Assembly: GCF_950295315.1 (NCBI RefSeq)
Contig: NC_080165.1
Coordinates: forward strand, 6,946,417-7,010,416
DNA length: 64,000 bases
Direction of reading: 5' to 3'
Source of the DNA: Erinaceus europaeus
Taxonomy: Eukaryota > Chordata > Mammalia > Eulipotyphla > Erinaceidae
A model generated the notes under the pieces. That model searched no databases and was not told where the DNA came from. It worked only from the letters and a program-made list of their open reading frames with translations. The translations under genes were made by a program, and so were the position numbers. Position 1 is the stretch's first letter. Each line of letters starts with the position of its first letter. Of the stretch, positions 45,302 through 55,430 are shown piece by piece.

Positions 45302-46639
45302 CTACCCCCCAGCGTCACACACAAGCGGCAGATGTACGAAGGCGCCCCAGATAAGTATATGGCCTTGGCTCTCTGCAGCCTTGTGTTTTATGAAGATACT
45401 GTGATTACTTTTCTCCTTATTTTTCTGAGACCCCTGCGCCATGGTCGACCTTCCTCCTTATGAAGAGGTTTCCCAAACCCTCTACTCTTTTTTCATGAGA
45501 CAGTTTCTCTGTCTTTGGAACATTTTGCTCTGGGCCACACCTTGGTTCCTAATGACTGTGATCGTAGAGCTTGGGAGATGTGCAGAGATTTCCCCTGGGA
45601 CTTCCTGGACTCCCTCTTCCATGTCTCCCATGGAGAAATGCGACTCTAACTTGCAGAGCCTTCTCCAGAACCTTGGCAGTCCCCAAGAATGGAGACACGT
45701 GGTTAGTTCTAACCTCCTGACATGATTATTTCTTCTATGGAAAGACACTTTTGGGAAAGGGTGCCTGCAGAAATCCCGCAGAAATAGTGAGAACCAGCCT
45801 AACTGGGATTTTGAGGCCCTTTTTGAAGTTTAACTAAATCTGGTCTGAAGATGCTGCACACACCTAGGATGTGTTTCCATCTTAAATGGGTGTAACAAAA
45901 GGTAGAAAATACTCTATTGATAAGTAAAGCTCTCATTTACCTTCTCAACTAAAGAGGTGAGTGATAGATCACATGATGGTTATGCTAATGATTCTCATGC
46001 TTGGGGCCTCTAACAATGGTTCTTCTGTTTACCTTTCCACATTTTATTGAGCTTAAACTGTTCAAGCAACCTTAAAATCATAATAGAAAGGACTTCCAAA
46101 ATTATAAAGGCACTTAAACCAATTATAATCATCAAGTTATCAATTAGAGTAAACTTCTAATTTGTTACAAGTTTTTTCTTCACAAGTAAGTGATTACAGC
46201 TATGTCTAGCCTTCACATGAAGAAGCATCTGCTCATACAGAATCCCCAGAAATCCATTTGGACCCCTGTCCTCTGACATCACTCACAACTATAGCCCCCC
46301 TCCCCGAAACCAATGAAGTGACCAGACATGATCTAAAGAACCTGATTCACAGACTCCAAGGACAGAACTTTCTTACTGTCTTTCTTTCGCCCATTGCTGT
46401 CTTCCCTTCTTGCTTCTGCTTCACCTGTCACATTTTGGTGGTTCATTCAGGTAGCTGACCTTCCCCATTGAATGCTTCTATTTGACTTACTGGTATACCT
46501 TTTAGACACTTTACACAACTTTACAGCAGCTTCCCTTTATGCTGCTGGGTTTCTCAAAGACTGACCCAGAGCAGTCCATGGACTTTGCATCCAGCTGTCT
46601 TGGGATTATACAGCACCAAATATCCCCTTCTCGCTTGGC

Positions 46640-46770
46640 ATGCCATGGCTCCCCCACCTGCAGGCTCTGTCCTCAGAGACAGGAAACACCTCCCTTTTCG
46701 CTTGATAGGCCCTGCCCCCAGAGGCAGGAAACACCCTTTGAGGCAAGAAATGCCCTTTTTTGCCCACCAG
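46640..46770 (+). repeat. Degenerate short tandem motif in ERV interior
   Basis: Repeats of a RGGCAGGAAACACC(T)-like unit (CAGAGACAGGAAACACCTCC, CAGAGGCAGGAAACACCCTT, TTGAGGCAAGAAATGCCCTT) upstream of the polypurine tract. The reverse complement array occurs at 55250-55430. Confidence 0.75.
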
Positions 46771-46946
46771 GCCTCCCCTTGACATCACACTGGCTCTTGC
46801 TGCTCTCCTACGTGTCCCTCCCTGTCTTGTGCCAGTTCTTTTAAAAACACCTGCATGAAATAGGTTTCTGTTCACTCCTACACTGCTATTCCTCTGACAG
46901 AAATGGAGTCTTTTACCGACATTGACCCATTTATATATGGCCATTT

Positions 46947-47146
46947 AGAAAGAGGGAGATGTCGGGAAATTGTGAGGATGTGCTTGAGCTTGGCAGGGCT
47001 TGAACCTGAGGGGTGCATCTATCCTGTTAGTCTCTCTCTCTCTACTGAGAGGTTGAGCCAGGAGGGACAGTAGTAACCCCAAAGGTGTGCCTTGTCCTAT
47101 CAGACTCCCTGCCTCAAAAAGCACCCTGCATTCCTGATACTATGGC
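46947..47146 (+). other. Extra polypurine tract plus partial U3 of a second LTR family
   Basis: AGAAAGAGGGAGA at 46947-46959 is followed directly by TGTCGGGAAATTGTGAGGAT, the start of the 32601-type LTR, for about 185 bp up to CTGATACTATGGCC. A second polypurine tract and the genuine 3' LTR follow. Confidence 0.88.
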
Positions 47147-47154
47147 CATTAGAT

Positions 47155-47171
47155 AAAAAGAAAGGGGGAGA
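47155..47171 (+). other. Polypurine tract
   Basis: AAAAAGAAAGGGGGAGA immediately 5' of the 3' LTR; the plus-strand DNA primer in retroviral reverse transcription. Confidence 0.93.
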
Positions 47172-47559
47172 TGTTGGGCATTACGCCAGCTCCCCCCTGC
47201 TCCATGCTGCATTGCTTGATGCTGTGGCCTATTTACATAATCATTGTTTTGTCTGAGACCCGCCCTGCTTGCAGGGTATTGGCTAATCCCACTGGTTAAA
47301 ACCTTCGCAACAGCTGCTATGGAAGCTTTCGACCTTTGCGCTCTTTTCTCCATCCCCTCTCCTAGCCATTTCCTTTTCCCACTTAACACTTTCAGTTAAA
47401 GGTATATATAAAGGCTTGTCTCTGATGAATAAAGGCATGACTTTGCATTTCCTCTCCCATGTTGTTGAGTAAGCAGCAGCCCAGGTTGGCTCTGGTCAAG
47501 TTCTCTCCAACCCAGAGGAGCACATGCCCAGGAAAAAACACCCTCAAGCTAGCCTGGCA
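47172..47559 (+). repeat. 3' LTR of the ERV
   Basis: 388 bp, TGTTGGGCATTACGCCAGCT to CTAGCCTGGCA, with AATAAA at 47428-47433. Aligns along its length to 44879-45281. Confidence 0.95.
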
Positions 47560-48510
47560 AAAAATCAACAAAGAAACAAGAAAATTAAATGAAGATATGG
47601 ACAGACTAGACCTCCTGAACATTTTCAGAGTTCTTCACTCCAAAAAACTGGAATACACATTCTTTTCAAATCCACACAGCACATCCTCAAGGATAGACCA
47701 CATGTTAGGCCACAAATACAGTATAAACAAATTTAAGAGCATTGAAATCATCCCAAGTATCTTCTCAGACCACAGTGGAGTAAAGCCAGCATTCAACAAC
47801 AGAAAATTACTAAAAGTAACAAAAGTTGGAAACTCAACAACATGCTGCTTACGAACCACTGGGTCAGAGATGCACTCAGGCAAGACATTCCCAGGAAAAA
47901 AATGAAAATGAAGACGCAAGCTATCAAAATATTTGGAACATAGCTAAAGCAGTACTAAGAGGGAAACTCATAGCCATACAAGCACACATTAGAGAACAAG
48001 AAAAAGCTCAAATAATAAACCTTACTGCACACCTTAAGGACTTAGAGGAAGAGGAACAAAAACATTATATATGCCAAAGGAAAGCATTCTATGCAGCAAA
48101 CTGATAGGACTTAAAATAGCATGGTACTGGACTAAAAACAAACCCTTAAATTACTGGAGCAGAACTGATAGCCCGGCAATGAGCCCACATATATCCAACT
48201 ATGTGATATATGACAAGGTGACAAGACCATTAAATGAGGGTAAAAATGGTCTATTCAGAGGCTGGGAGTATGGATCTGCCTGCCAATGCCCACGTTCAGC
48301 AGGGGGAAGAAATGACAGAGGCCAGACCTTCCACTTTCTGCATCCGTTAATGATCATGGGTCCATGATCCCAGAGGGATAAAGAATAGGAAACCTATCAG
48401 GTAAGGAGATGGAATATAGAATTCTGGTGGTGGGAACTGTGTGGAGTTGTACCCCTCTTATCCTATGGTTTTTGTCAGTGTTTCCTTTTTATAAATAAAA
48501 ATTAAAAAAA
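47560..48510 (+). pseudogene. LINE-1 ORF2 remainder and 3' UTR (3' part of split copy)
   Basis: Continues the ORF2 endonuclease after the ERV: MDRLDLLNIFRVLHSKKLEY, SSRIDHMLGHK and IIPSIFSDHSGVK, the last holding the conserved SDH catalytic motif. A frameshift follows, then the linker with YQNIWNIAKAVLRGKLIAIQ. At about 48105 the sequence jumps to the ORF2 C-terminal part (KIAWYWTKNKPL, YWSRTDSPAMSPHI), and at about 48258 to the proximal 3' UTR ending at poly(A) near 48512. The reverse transcriptase is entirely deleted. Confidence 0.92.
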
Positions 48511-48518
48511 AAAGTTTT

Positions 48519-48885
48519 CTTCAACAAATGGTGCTGGGACAGCAGTCTGGAGAGCTCTCAGAAGGATAGAAATAACCTACTCTAAGACTCTATAATTTCT
48601 CTCCTGAGGAGATTTCCTAAGGGACAAAACACACCCATTCAAACAGATGTGTGTATACTTATGCTCATAGCAGCACAGTTTGTAATAGCCAAAATCTAGA
48701 AGCAACCTAGGTGTCCAACAACAGATGAGTGGCTGAGTAAATTGTGGTCTATATACATAATAAATACTACTCAGCTACCAAAAATAGTGAATTCACCTTC
48801 TTTACCTCATTTTGGATGGAGCTTTATATGTTAACTCTCTTTTCAGCTACCGGTTCCAGATGCTACCGTGATGCCAACCAGAGCG
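48519..48885 (+). pseudogene. LINE-1 ORF2 C-terminal fragment fused to 3' UTR
   Basis: CAACAAATGGTGCTGGGACA, CACCCATTCAAACAGATGTG, GTCCAACAACAGATGAGTGG, then ATAATAAATACTACTCAGCT encode the ORF2 C-terminus (YYSATKNSEFTFFTSFWMEL in one frame). At about 48828 it passes into the 3' UTR (TGTTAACTCTCTTTTCAGCT). Confidence 0.88.
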
Positions 48886-49440
48886 GGATCAACTGGCATA
48901 TCAGATTTCAGGCTCATGGAAAGAAAGAAAAAAAAAAACTAGTATAATCACAGGCCCTTTGGAATATAACTAAAATATGCCTACTAGCTATCTACAAAAT
49001 GGAGACCCCCCCCAACTCTTCATCTTCACTATTCCAGCCTTTAGGTCCATGACTGGGCAACAATTGTTTGGCTTTGTATATTAACTCTATTTTCAACCAC
49101 TAGGTTCCAGATGCTACCATGATGCCAACTAGACTTCCCTGGACAGACAACCCCACCAATGTGTTCTGGAGATCCACTTCCTCATAGCCCTTCCCCACTA
49201 GGGAAAGAGAGAGACAGGCTGGGAATATGGATTGACCTGTCAATGCCCATGTTCAGCTGGGAAGCAATTACAGAAGCCAGACCTTCCACTTTCTGCATCC
49301 CATAATGACCTTGGGTCCATGCTTCCAGAGGGTTAAAGAATAGGAAAGCTATCAGGGGAGGGGATGGGATATGGAGTTCTGGTGGTGGGAATTATGTGGA
49401 GTTGTACCCCTCTTATCCTATGGTTTAGTCAATGTTTCCT
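48886..49440 (+). mobile_element. LINE-type 3' UTR
   Basis: Restarts upstream in the same 3' UTR (ACTAGTATAATCACAGGCCC) and runs to CCTATGGTTTAGTCAATGTT. It repeats the block already present at 48828-48883, giving a roughly 250-bp direct overlap. A (TA)n run replaces the A tail. Confidence 0.88.
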
Positions 49441-49990
49441 ATATATATATGATCTGTTCATTTAGGGATATAACTCAAAGGTTGAGCACATGTTTTGCTT
49501 TTGGAAGCTTGAACTCTCCCCACAAGGAATAATATCTATATTATATGTTAGTATGTATCATGTGTAACTAAAGCATTTTAATTATATGGGAAATACCTCA
49601 TAGGCATATATTCAAACACACATGTGCATAGTTTATGTCTGAATACATGTGTAAACTAATGTACAACCAAAAATACACAATCACAAAAGTTATCTCTAGA
49701 CCCAAGGTATGTTAAAACTATTTATTTTATAGCTTTCTTGAACATTGCAGATATGTTTGATTACCTTTGCTACATGACAGTATTTTAAAACTAAATGCAT
49801 AGCGTGATTCTAATATGGCTGGAAGGCTTGTTGATTCTTAGACAACTTTCCCCTTTGTTCATTCTCTTTTTGGTCACTTGGTTGTCTGACTGAGGAGAAA
49901 TAACTTGCTGAATCATTCACTTAGGTTTTTAGACAATGTCAACTCTCAGTGTTGCTCCCTTTCTTTCTTTCTTCTTCCTTTCTTTCTTTT
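49441..49990. other. Unique noncoding DNA
   Basis: No feature recognised. Confidence 0.35.
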
Positions 49991-49992
49991 TT

Positions 49993-50238
49993 TATTGTTG
50001 TAGTTATTATTGTTGTTGTTGTTATTGATGTCTTCCTTGTTGGATAGGACAGAGAGAAATGGAGAGAGGAGGGGAAGAAAGAGAGGGGGAGAGAAAGATA
50101 GACACCTGCAGACTTGCTTCACCACTAATGAATCAACTCCCCTGCAGATGGGGAGCTGGGGGCTAGAACCCGGATCCTTACACCCATCCTTGATCTTTGC
50201 ACCACATGTGCTTACTCGATGTGCTATCGCTCGACTCC
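49993..50238 (-). mobile_element. tRNA-derived SINE, type A
   Basis: Complete reverse copy: TTTTTTTATTGTTGTAGTTA, GGACAGAGAGAAATGGAGAG, CTGCAGACTTGCTTCACCAC, GGGGGCTAGAACCCGGATCC, head ATCGCTCGACTCCC. Confidence 0.92.
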
Positions 50239-50518
50239 CTCTCTTGCTTTCTTTTCTTTGCCTATGGACCGGACATCATCTCTTGCCTAGAGAAATCCAT
50301 TTTCACAAAAATTTATTCATGGCATTGAGTCACAGTGATTTGTAGAAACCTAAAAATAAAAGAGCAAAGAAGAAGGAGGGTAGAGATGGAGAGAGGTGGA
50401 AGGAGAAGGAGAGGGGAAAATTAACAGTGACAAGCATAAATACAAATTGTGCAGAGTTCAGTATATACCTTCTTAAATGCATTATTTCACAGCCTTGCTT
50501 TGTCTAAGCCTTTTCTTT

Positions 50519-50680
50519 TCTTCCTTCCTTCCGTTTTTTGACACTTGCAGACCTGCTTCACCACCTGTGAAGCGAACCCTCTGCAGTTGGGGAGCTGGGA
50601 GCTCGAACCGGGATCCTTTACGCAGGTCCTTACGCTTCCCGCCATCTGCACTTAACCCTCTGTCCCACTGCCTGGCTCCC
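50519..50680 (-). mobile_element. SINE type A, tail and body deleted
   Basis: Head and core only (ACTTGCAGACCTGCTTCACC to CACTGCCTGGCTCCC). A perfect 16-bp duplication TCTAAGCCTTTTCTTT at 50503-50518 and 50681-50696 proves it is a complete insertion event despite its short length. Confidence 0.93.
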
Positions 50681-50696
50681 TCTAAGCCTTTTCTTT

Positions 50697-52079
50697 AGGG
50701 GGTTGTTGAAGATGTGGAGGTGACACAAACTACGACTTTAGGGAGACGACATTTTGTTGAAAAGCCTCAAAAGTTTTCAGTTTCTTGTATGCTGAGGATC
50801 TGAGAGTTGAACTCTTTATGAAAGGTGGATCAAGGAAATGAGTTTAATAATACCTCATCCACTGGTGGCTCTGAAGCAAAAACTCTATCAAGAAGTTATT
50901 GAATAAGTAGGCCAATGGGCCATTTGAACTTTTCTTAATTTCATCTGGTATCATTATCAAACTTGTTTCTCTGTCATCATCATCATCATCTCTCTACCCC
51001 TTTTCCCCCTTCTTTTTGCTTTAGTTTCTCTTGAAGTGATGATTTTTAAGCTAACCAGTTTAGCTATTTTTATATTCATTTATTCACTTATGCCAAATTA
51101 TAAATGAGGCTTATTCAATGCTTGGTATTTCTTTCAATAATTATATGTTCTTTCTCATAGAATAACTATTCTTTTCCTTTGCAGAACTATGTCTATTTAG
51201 AACATGGGAGCTGGTTCACGGAAGGGAATTCTCTAGAAACTGGCCTCTTTCATGTAGACTGTGCCATGCTATGCACTGCTCCTAAGGTCTGATGATGACA
51301 TCCTCATCCACCTTTCCAGAGTACCTTGTATTCAGGTATAATAGTGAAAAGTTAACTTGATAATAGCAACAATCTTAAAAATCTTTATTTGTTACCCAGA
51401 TCTCCTAACCATGTACTTGGTTGTTCATAGACTCATCTAGTGTGATGAGAAATACACCTGTCAGGAGAGCCTTACCATCTAGCTTGCTGTTTCTCCTTTC
51501 CTGAAGGTCCTCCTTACCTGGTAGGAATTGCTGGTGATTCAGTTTGTCTTGGAGACACATGATATTTTCCAAAGAGCAGAGCAGCCATTTTGTTTTAGTT
51601 CCAAAGTAGCCAATACCTGAGCTTTAAACTGAAACCATCACATCACTATGAGTTACATTTGATTCCTTTTAAGTCTTTTAACTGAATATAGAGTTATTAA
51701 AGACATGAATTCTAACATAAGTTAGTGTCTTTAAGGTGTTTACACTGGGAGAATAGTGAGTCTTCTCCAGCTGGGAAGCAAGTCTTGACATCCATGCACA
51801 TGACCGTGTTCCAAGCCCTGGCCCCTCAGTACCTCTTTTTATTATCAAATTACAAAGAAATTCCTCAGGAGATTTCTTTCAAGTGTTGCCATTCAAGAAC
51901 TGTCAGGCACGACTGAAATTATAGGAAGGAGAGTAGAGGAAGAAGGAAGTAGTCAAAGAATAATACTCATGCACAAATGGTATTTTTACCAGGAAGTCAT
52001 GCCGATTATACTTAGAAAAAAAGCACTATGAAAAAGTTTTATAAACTTTTATTTCCCTATAAGAATCAACTGCTATGGT
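50697..52079. other. Unique noncoding DNA
   Basis: A short (ATC)n at 50974-50991. No gene or repeat recognised. Confidence 0.4.
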
Positions 52080-52197
52080 AGAAAATAATAATAATTATAT
52101 TATAATTATATATTTTAATTATATATTAATAATTATATTAAATAATTAATAATAATTATATTATAATAATTATTAATTAAATAATAATTATATATTT
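52080..52197. repeat. AT-rich, partly palindromic tract
   Basis: Permutations of ATAATTAT/ATTATAAT units, almost free of G and C over more than 100 bp. Confidence 0.95.
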
Positions 52198-52980
52198 TTG
52201 GCCTACATGATGACCTGAGAATCTATACATACTATTAATAATAATAGTTCCCCAAAACATCTGAGTGACCTACTGCCCATTGAAGTCACACCCACCTTCA
52301 ACTGTGTGAGTCACTAAGTGCTGTTTTAGTGTGAACTGACCAGCTGCAAAGCCACTTAAATCAAATGCTCCAGCTGTGTTCTCCTCTCCATGTCCTAGGC
52401 TTACGATCCCAACTGTGCTAGTTCCCCAGCTGTACCTCTCTCCTTTTTCACATCCGAGGATAGAATTTCAGAATTTCTTTGTATTGTTAATGAAAGATAA
52501 AAGCTTTTATATTTTGAAGCTTATCAGAGTGTAAAATTTGGAGATTAAAAATATTTTCAGTATAAATATAGAAAAAGTTAAAGAGTATGTCCACTGATTT
52601 TGAAGTCTGTACAATACACACAAGTCAGTATAAATATGTAGCTTCAACCTGGATTTGTGCAAATAGGCACCTTCATCTCAAACAGAAATTGTGAAAAAGA
52701 GTGAAATGTGAGAAATGTGGATACAATTGGAAAGTGGATTCTACAAGAAGCAAAGTGCTCTCACCCTACAAAAAATCAGGCCACCTTCTTATGACAGGTT
52801 CATTGTGAGAATAAAGATATGAAACATCTCTGACAGATTGTTTGACATGTCTTAAGTATTCAGTAAAATTTTAGTATTTTTTCTTTGTCATAAATTTAAT
52901 CCAAAAAACACAAAAATTTGTTTATATCGTGGACTTCAATATCCAGCCTCTCTGTATCATAATCCTACCCTCCTGGGTCA
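52198..52980. other. Unique noncoding DNA
   Basis: No feature recognised. Confidence 0.35.
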
Positions 52981-52994
52981 AAAGTCTAATAGTT

Positions 52995-53210
52995 AAAAAA
53001 ATATTTTTTATTACCTTTAGTTATTTATTGGGTAGAGACAGCCAGAAATTGAAGGGGGAGGGAGATATAGGGAAAGAGACAAAGAGACACCTGCAGCCCT
53101 GCTTCACCACTCACAAAGCTTTCCCCCTGCAGGTGGGGACCAGAGACTTGAACCTGGGTCCTTACATAGTAACATGTGTGCTCAACCAAGTGTGCCACCA
53201 CCTGGACCCC
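52995..53210 (-). mobile_element. tRNA-derived SINE, type B
   Basis: Complete reverse copy with GAGACACCTGCAGCCCTGCT, CCCCCTGCAGGTGGGGACCA, GACTTGAACCTGGGTCC and CACCACCTGGACCCC. Perfect 14-bp duplication AAAGTCTAATAGTT at 52981-52994 and 53211-53224. Confidence 0.96.
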
Positions 53211-53317
53211 AAAGTCTAATAGTTTTGAAGTGTAAATCAAATTCTTCTATAAGTTCTGTATCATTTCCATTGACAGGACAGAAGTGGGGCACAACATACT
53301 TTTGCTCTTCAGTGATA

Positions 53318-53692
53318 TATATTTTTTCTTTTCTTTTCTTCTTTATTTATAAAAAGGGAACACTGACAAAAACCATAGGATAAGAGGGGTACAACTTCAC
53401 ACAATTCCCACCACCAGAACTCTGTATCCCGTCCCCTCCCCTGATAGCTTTCCTATTCTTTATCCCTCTGGGAGTATGGACCCAAGGTCATCTTGGGATG
53501 CAGAAGGTGGAAGGTCTGGATTCTGTAATTGCTTCCCTGATGAATATGAAACATGGGCATTGACAGGTTGATCCATACCCCCAGCCTGTCTCTCTCTTTC
53601 CCTAGTGGGGCAGGGCTCTGAGGAAGCGGGGCTCCAGGACACATTGGTGGGGTCCTCTGTCCAGGGAAGTTCGATTGGCATCATGCTAGCAT
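53318..53692 (-). mobile_element. LINE-type 3' UTR, 5'-truncated
   Basis: Reverse copy: TTTATTTATAAAAAGGGAAC tail, ATAGGATAAGAGGGGTACAA, CACAATTCCCACCACCAGAA, GGATGCAGAAGGTGGAAGGT, CCAGGACACATTGGTGGGGT. Confidence 0.92.
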
Positions 53693-53754
53693 TGTCCCAC
53701 TGAATAAAACCGCAAGAACCAAACTGCACAGATTATTTTCACTTTCCTGAATCT

Positions 53755-54450
53755 CACTGACAGGCGGCTGAGTTAATGCCTTCAGCATTTGCAGCCCTCC
53801 AGTATCCGTGTCCCATAAGCTTTTCTTTCTGAGAGAAAGGCAAATACAATTCTTGATTCCAATTACCTGGATTAATATTGGAAAAACTCTTCAGGTTGGT
53901 GTCCCAGGGAAATTGAAAACATTCCCTTTTGATTTGAAGTGACTTAAACAGAGGGGCTGGAACAAAAAACTCATCTCTTTGATAATATCTTACCTTCTTG
54001 TCACTCGGAGTCAATTAAATCAATGGCAGCCCGATCCTTTGTCGTTTGTCAGTTGTCAGCAGATCTGACTCACACTGTTAATCTGTGCACATCATGTGGC
54101 CTTGCACATTCTATTTTCACATTTTTAGGGGTTACATAAATATGATAGGAGTAGGTGTTGAGAAAAATAGGTTTAAAATAAGATTAATATGCAGATTTCT
54201 CTAAGCATTCTTCATAGCCTAAGCCACCTTTCCCTTTCCTGTGCAAAAATAATTATGCCTCAGATTAAGCCTGTCAAGATCACTGAATGACTTTCAATGC
54301 TGAGGGACTTTCATTCAGGAAGGTGTTTCTAAGGCCTTGTTTTTCTCATTTGCACGGCTATTCCTATTTTTAAAGCAGACGCCTTCCAATTAAACAATGA
54401 AGACTAGGCCCTTGAACTGGAAATTGGTTGGGAGAGGATAAATTCTATGA
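53755..54450. other. Repeat-free segment, possible conserved noncoding element
   Basis: About 700 bp without repeats in a repeat-dense region, with homeodomain-like sites (CAATTACCTGGATTAAT at 53860-53876, GTCAATTAAATCAATGG at 54009-54025). The 86-codon minus frame has no recognised domain. Regulatory function is inference only. Confidence 0.3.
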
Positions 54451-54711
54451 AACGGAAATCTTTCTTTTGGGTCTTTAGATATAGTCCTGTCGTATGTATT
54501 TCTGTGCTACTTAGACTGGATGAGGTAGAAGCCCTTTCCTCACAAAGTAAGTCCTTGACACAAAACCCTTGAATCCAAGTCAAAGGGATATCAGAAAAGC
54601 AGACAAAACAGTCAAAGACACAAAAGAATAGAGAGTGAGAAAGAGTTCCAAAGACTGGTCAGTACTGTTACTTAGTCTACACCTGTTGTTTTCACCGGGC
54701 TATGTTGTTTT
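54451..54711. other. Unique DNA
   Basis: Ends with a duplicated TGTTGTTTT...CCGGGCT motif (54683-54701 and 54704-54719) at the ERV boundary. Confidence 0.4.
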
Positions 54712-55099
54712 TGCCGGGCTGGCTTCTTGGGCGGGTAACAGACGACCCGGGACTCATGGCTGGGTTGTATGCAGTATCTCTTTATTCATGCAGGACGCAG
54801 CGCAATCTATGCCAAGCTAAGCTAAACTAACAACTACAAACAACAATCTTGTCCTTATAAATATACTAGCCCAGTAGGGTGGGAACAGGATGCGATGCAG
54901 AGAGGGTGGAGAGAAAAGTGACTGGTGAAAATCAATGTGAGACAAGGAGAGGGGGCGAAGCAAAAACATATCATGAACCAGTGGGGATTGAACCAATGCC
55001 CTGTAGTGGTTATGTAAATAGAATACAGTGGTTATGTAAATAGTGTTAAGCAGGGGGTATTAAACCAATGAAACAGAAGGGGTCTCATGCATACCAACA
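54712..55099 (-). repeat. 3' LTR of the rearranged ERV
   Basis: TG...CA on the minus strand, ending GCCCGGCA at the left. Shares AACCAGTGGGGATTGAACC and GTTATGTAAATAG with other LTRs of the window. Contains an internal GTGGTTATGTAAATAG duplication at 55008-55043. Confidence 0.92.
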
Positions 55100-55249
55100 A
55101 TTCCCCCTTTCTTTTTAACTAATGGCCATAGTGTCAGGATTGTGGGGTGAACAGAAACCTATATCGTACAGGCGTTTTCAAAAGAACTGGCATAAGACAC
55201 GGAAAACAAAATAGGCGAGCAGCAATAACCAGTGTGATGCCAAGGGGAA

Positions 55250-55430
55250 CGTTTCTTGCCTCAAAGGGCAAGGTCTAGCAGGCGAAAGGGCATTTCTTGC
55301 CTCTGGCAACGCTTCATGCCTCTGGGAACATCTCTTGCCTCAAAGGGCGTTTCCTACCTCTGTAGGCATAACCTAATAAGGAGGGGGAGTTTTCTGCCTC
55401 TGTGGCAGAGCCTGCAGGCGAGGGAACATG
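55250..55430 (-). repeat. Degenerate tandem motif array in ERV interior
   Basis: At least six variants of a TTTCTTGCCTCTGG-like unit separated by 15-30 bp (CATTTCTTGCCTCTGGCAAC, GCTTCATGCCTCTGGGAACA, ATCTCTTGCCTCAAAGGGCG). Confidence 0.75.

Larger units (their letters stand above)
44879..47559 (+). mobile_element. Two-LTR endogenous retrovirus, betaretrovirus-like, internally deleted
   Basis: 5' LTR 44879-45281, tRNA-Lys-type primer binding site at 45284-45301, 1.9-kb interior, polypurine tract at 47155-47171 and 3' LTR 47172-47559. A 6-bp duplication AAAAAT is at 44873-44878 and 47560-47565. The interior has a 94-codon frame (45441-45725) shared with 42474-42797, but no protease, reverse transcriptase, integrase or envelope. 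It is too short for an autonomous virus and relied on helper proteins. The element interrupts the ORF2 endonuclease of a LINE-1. The two LTRs differ at many positions, so the insertion is not very recent. Not functional. Confidence 0.95.
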
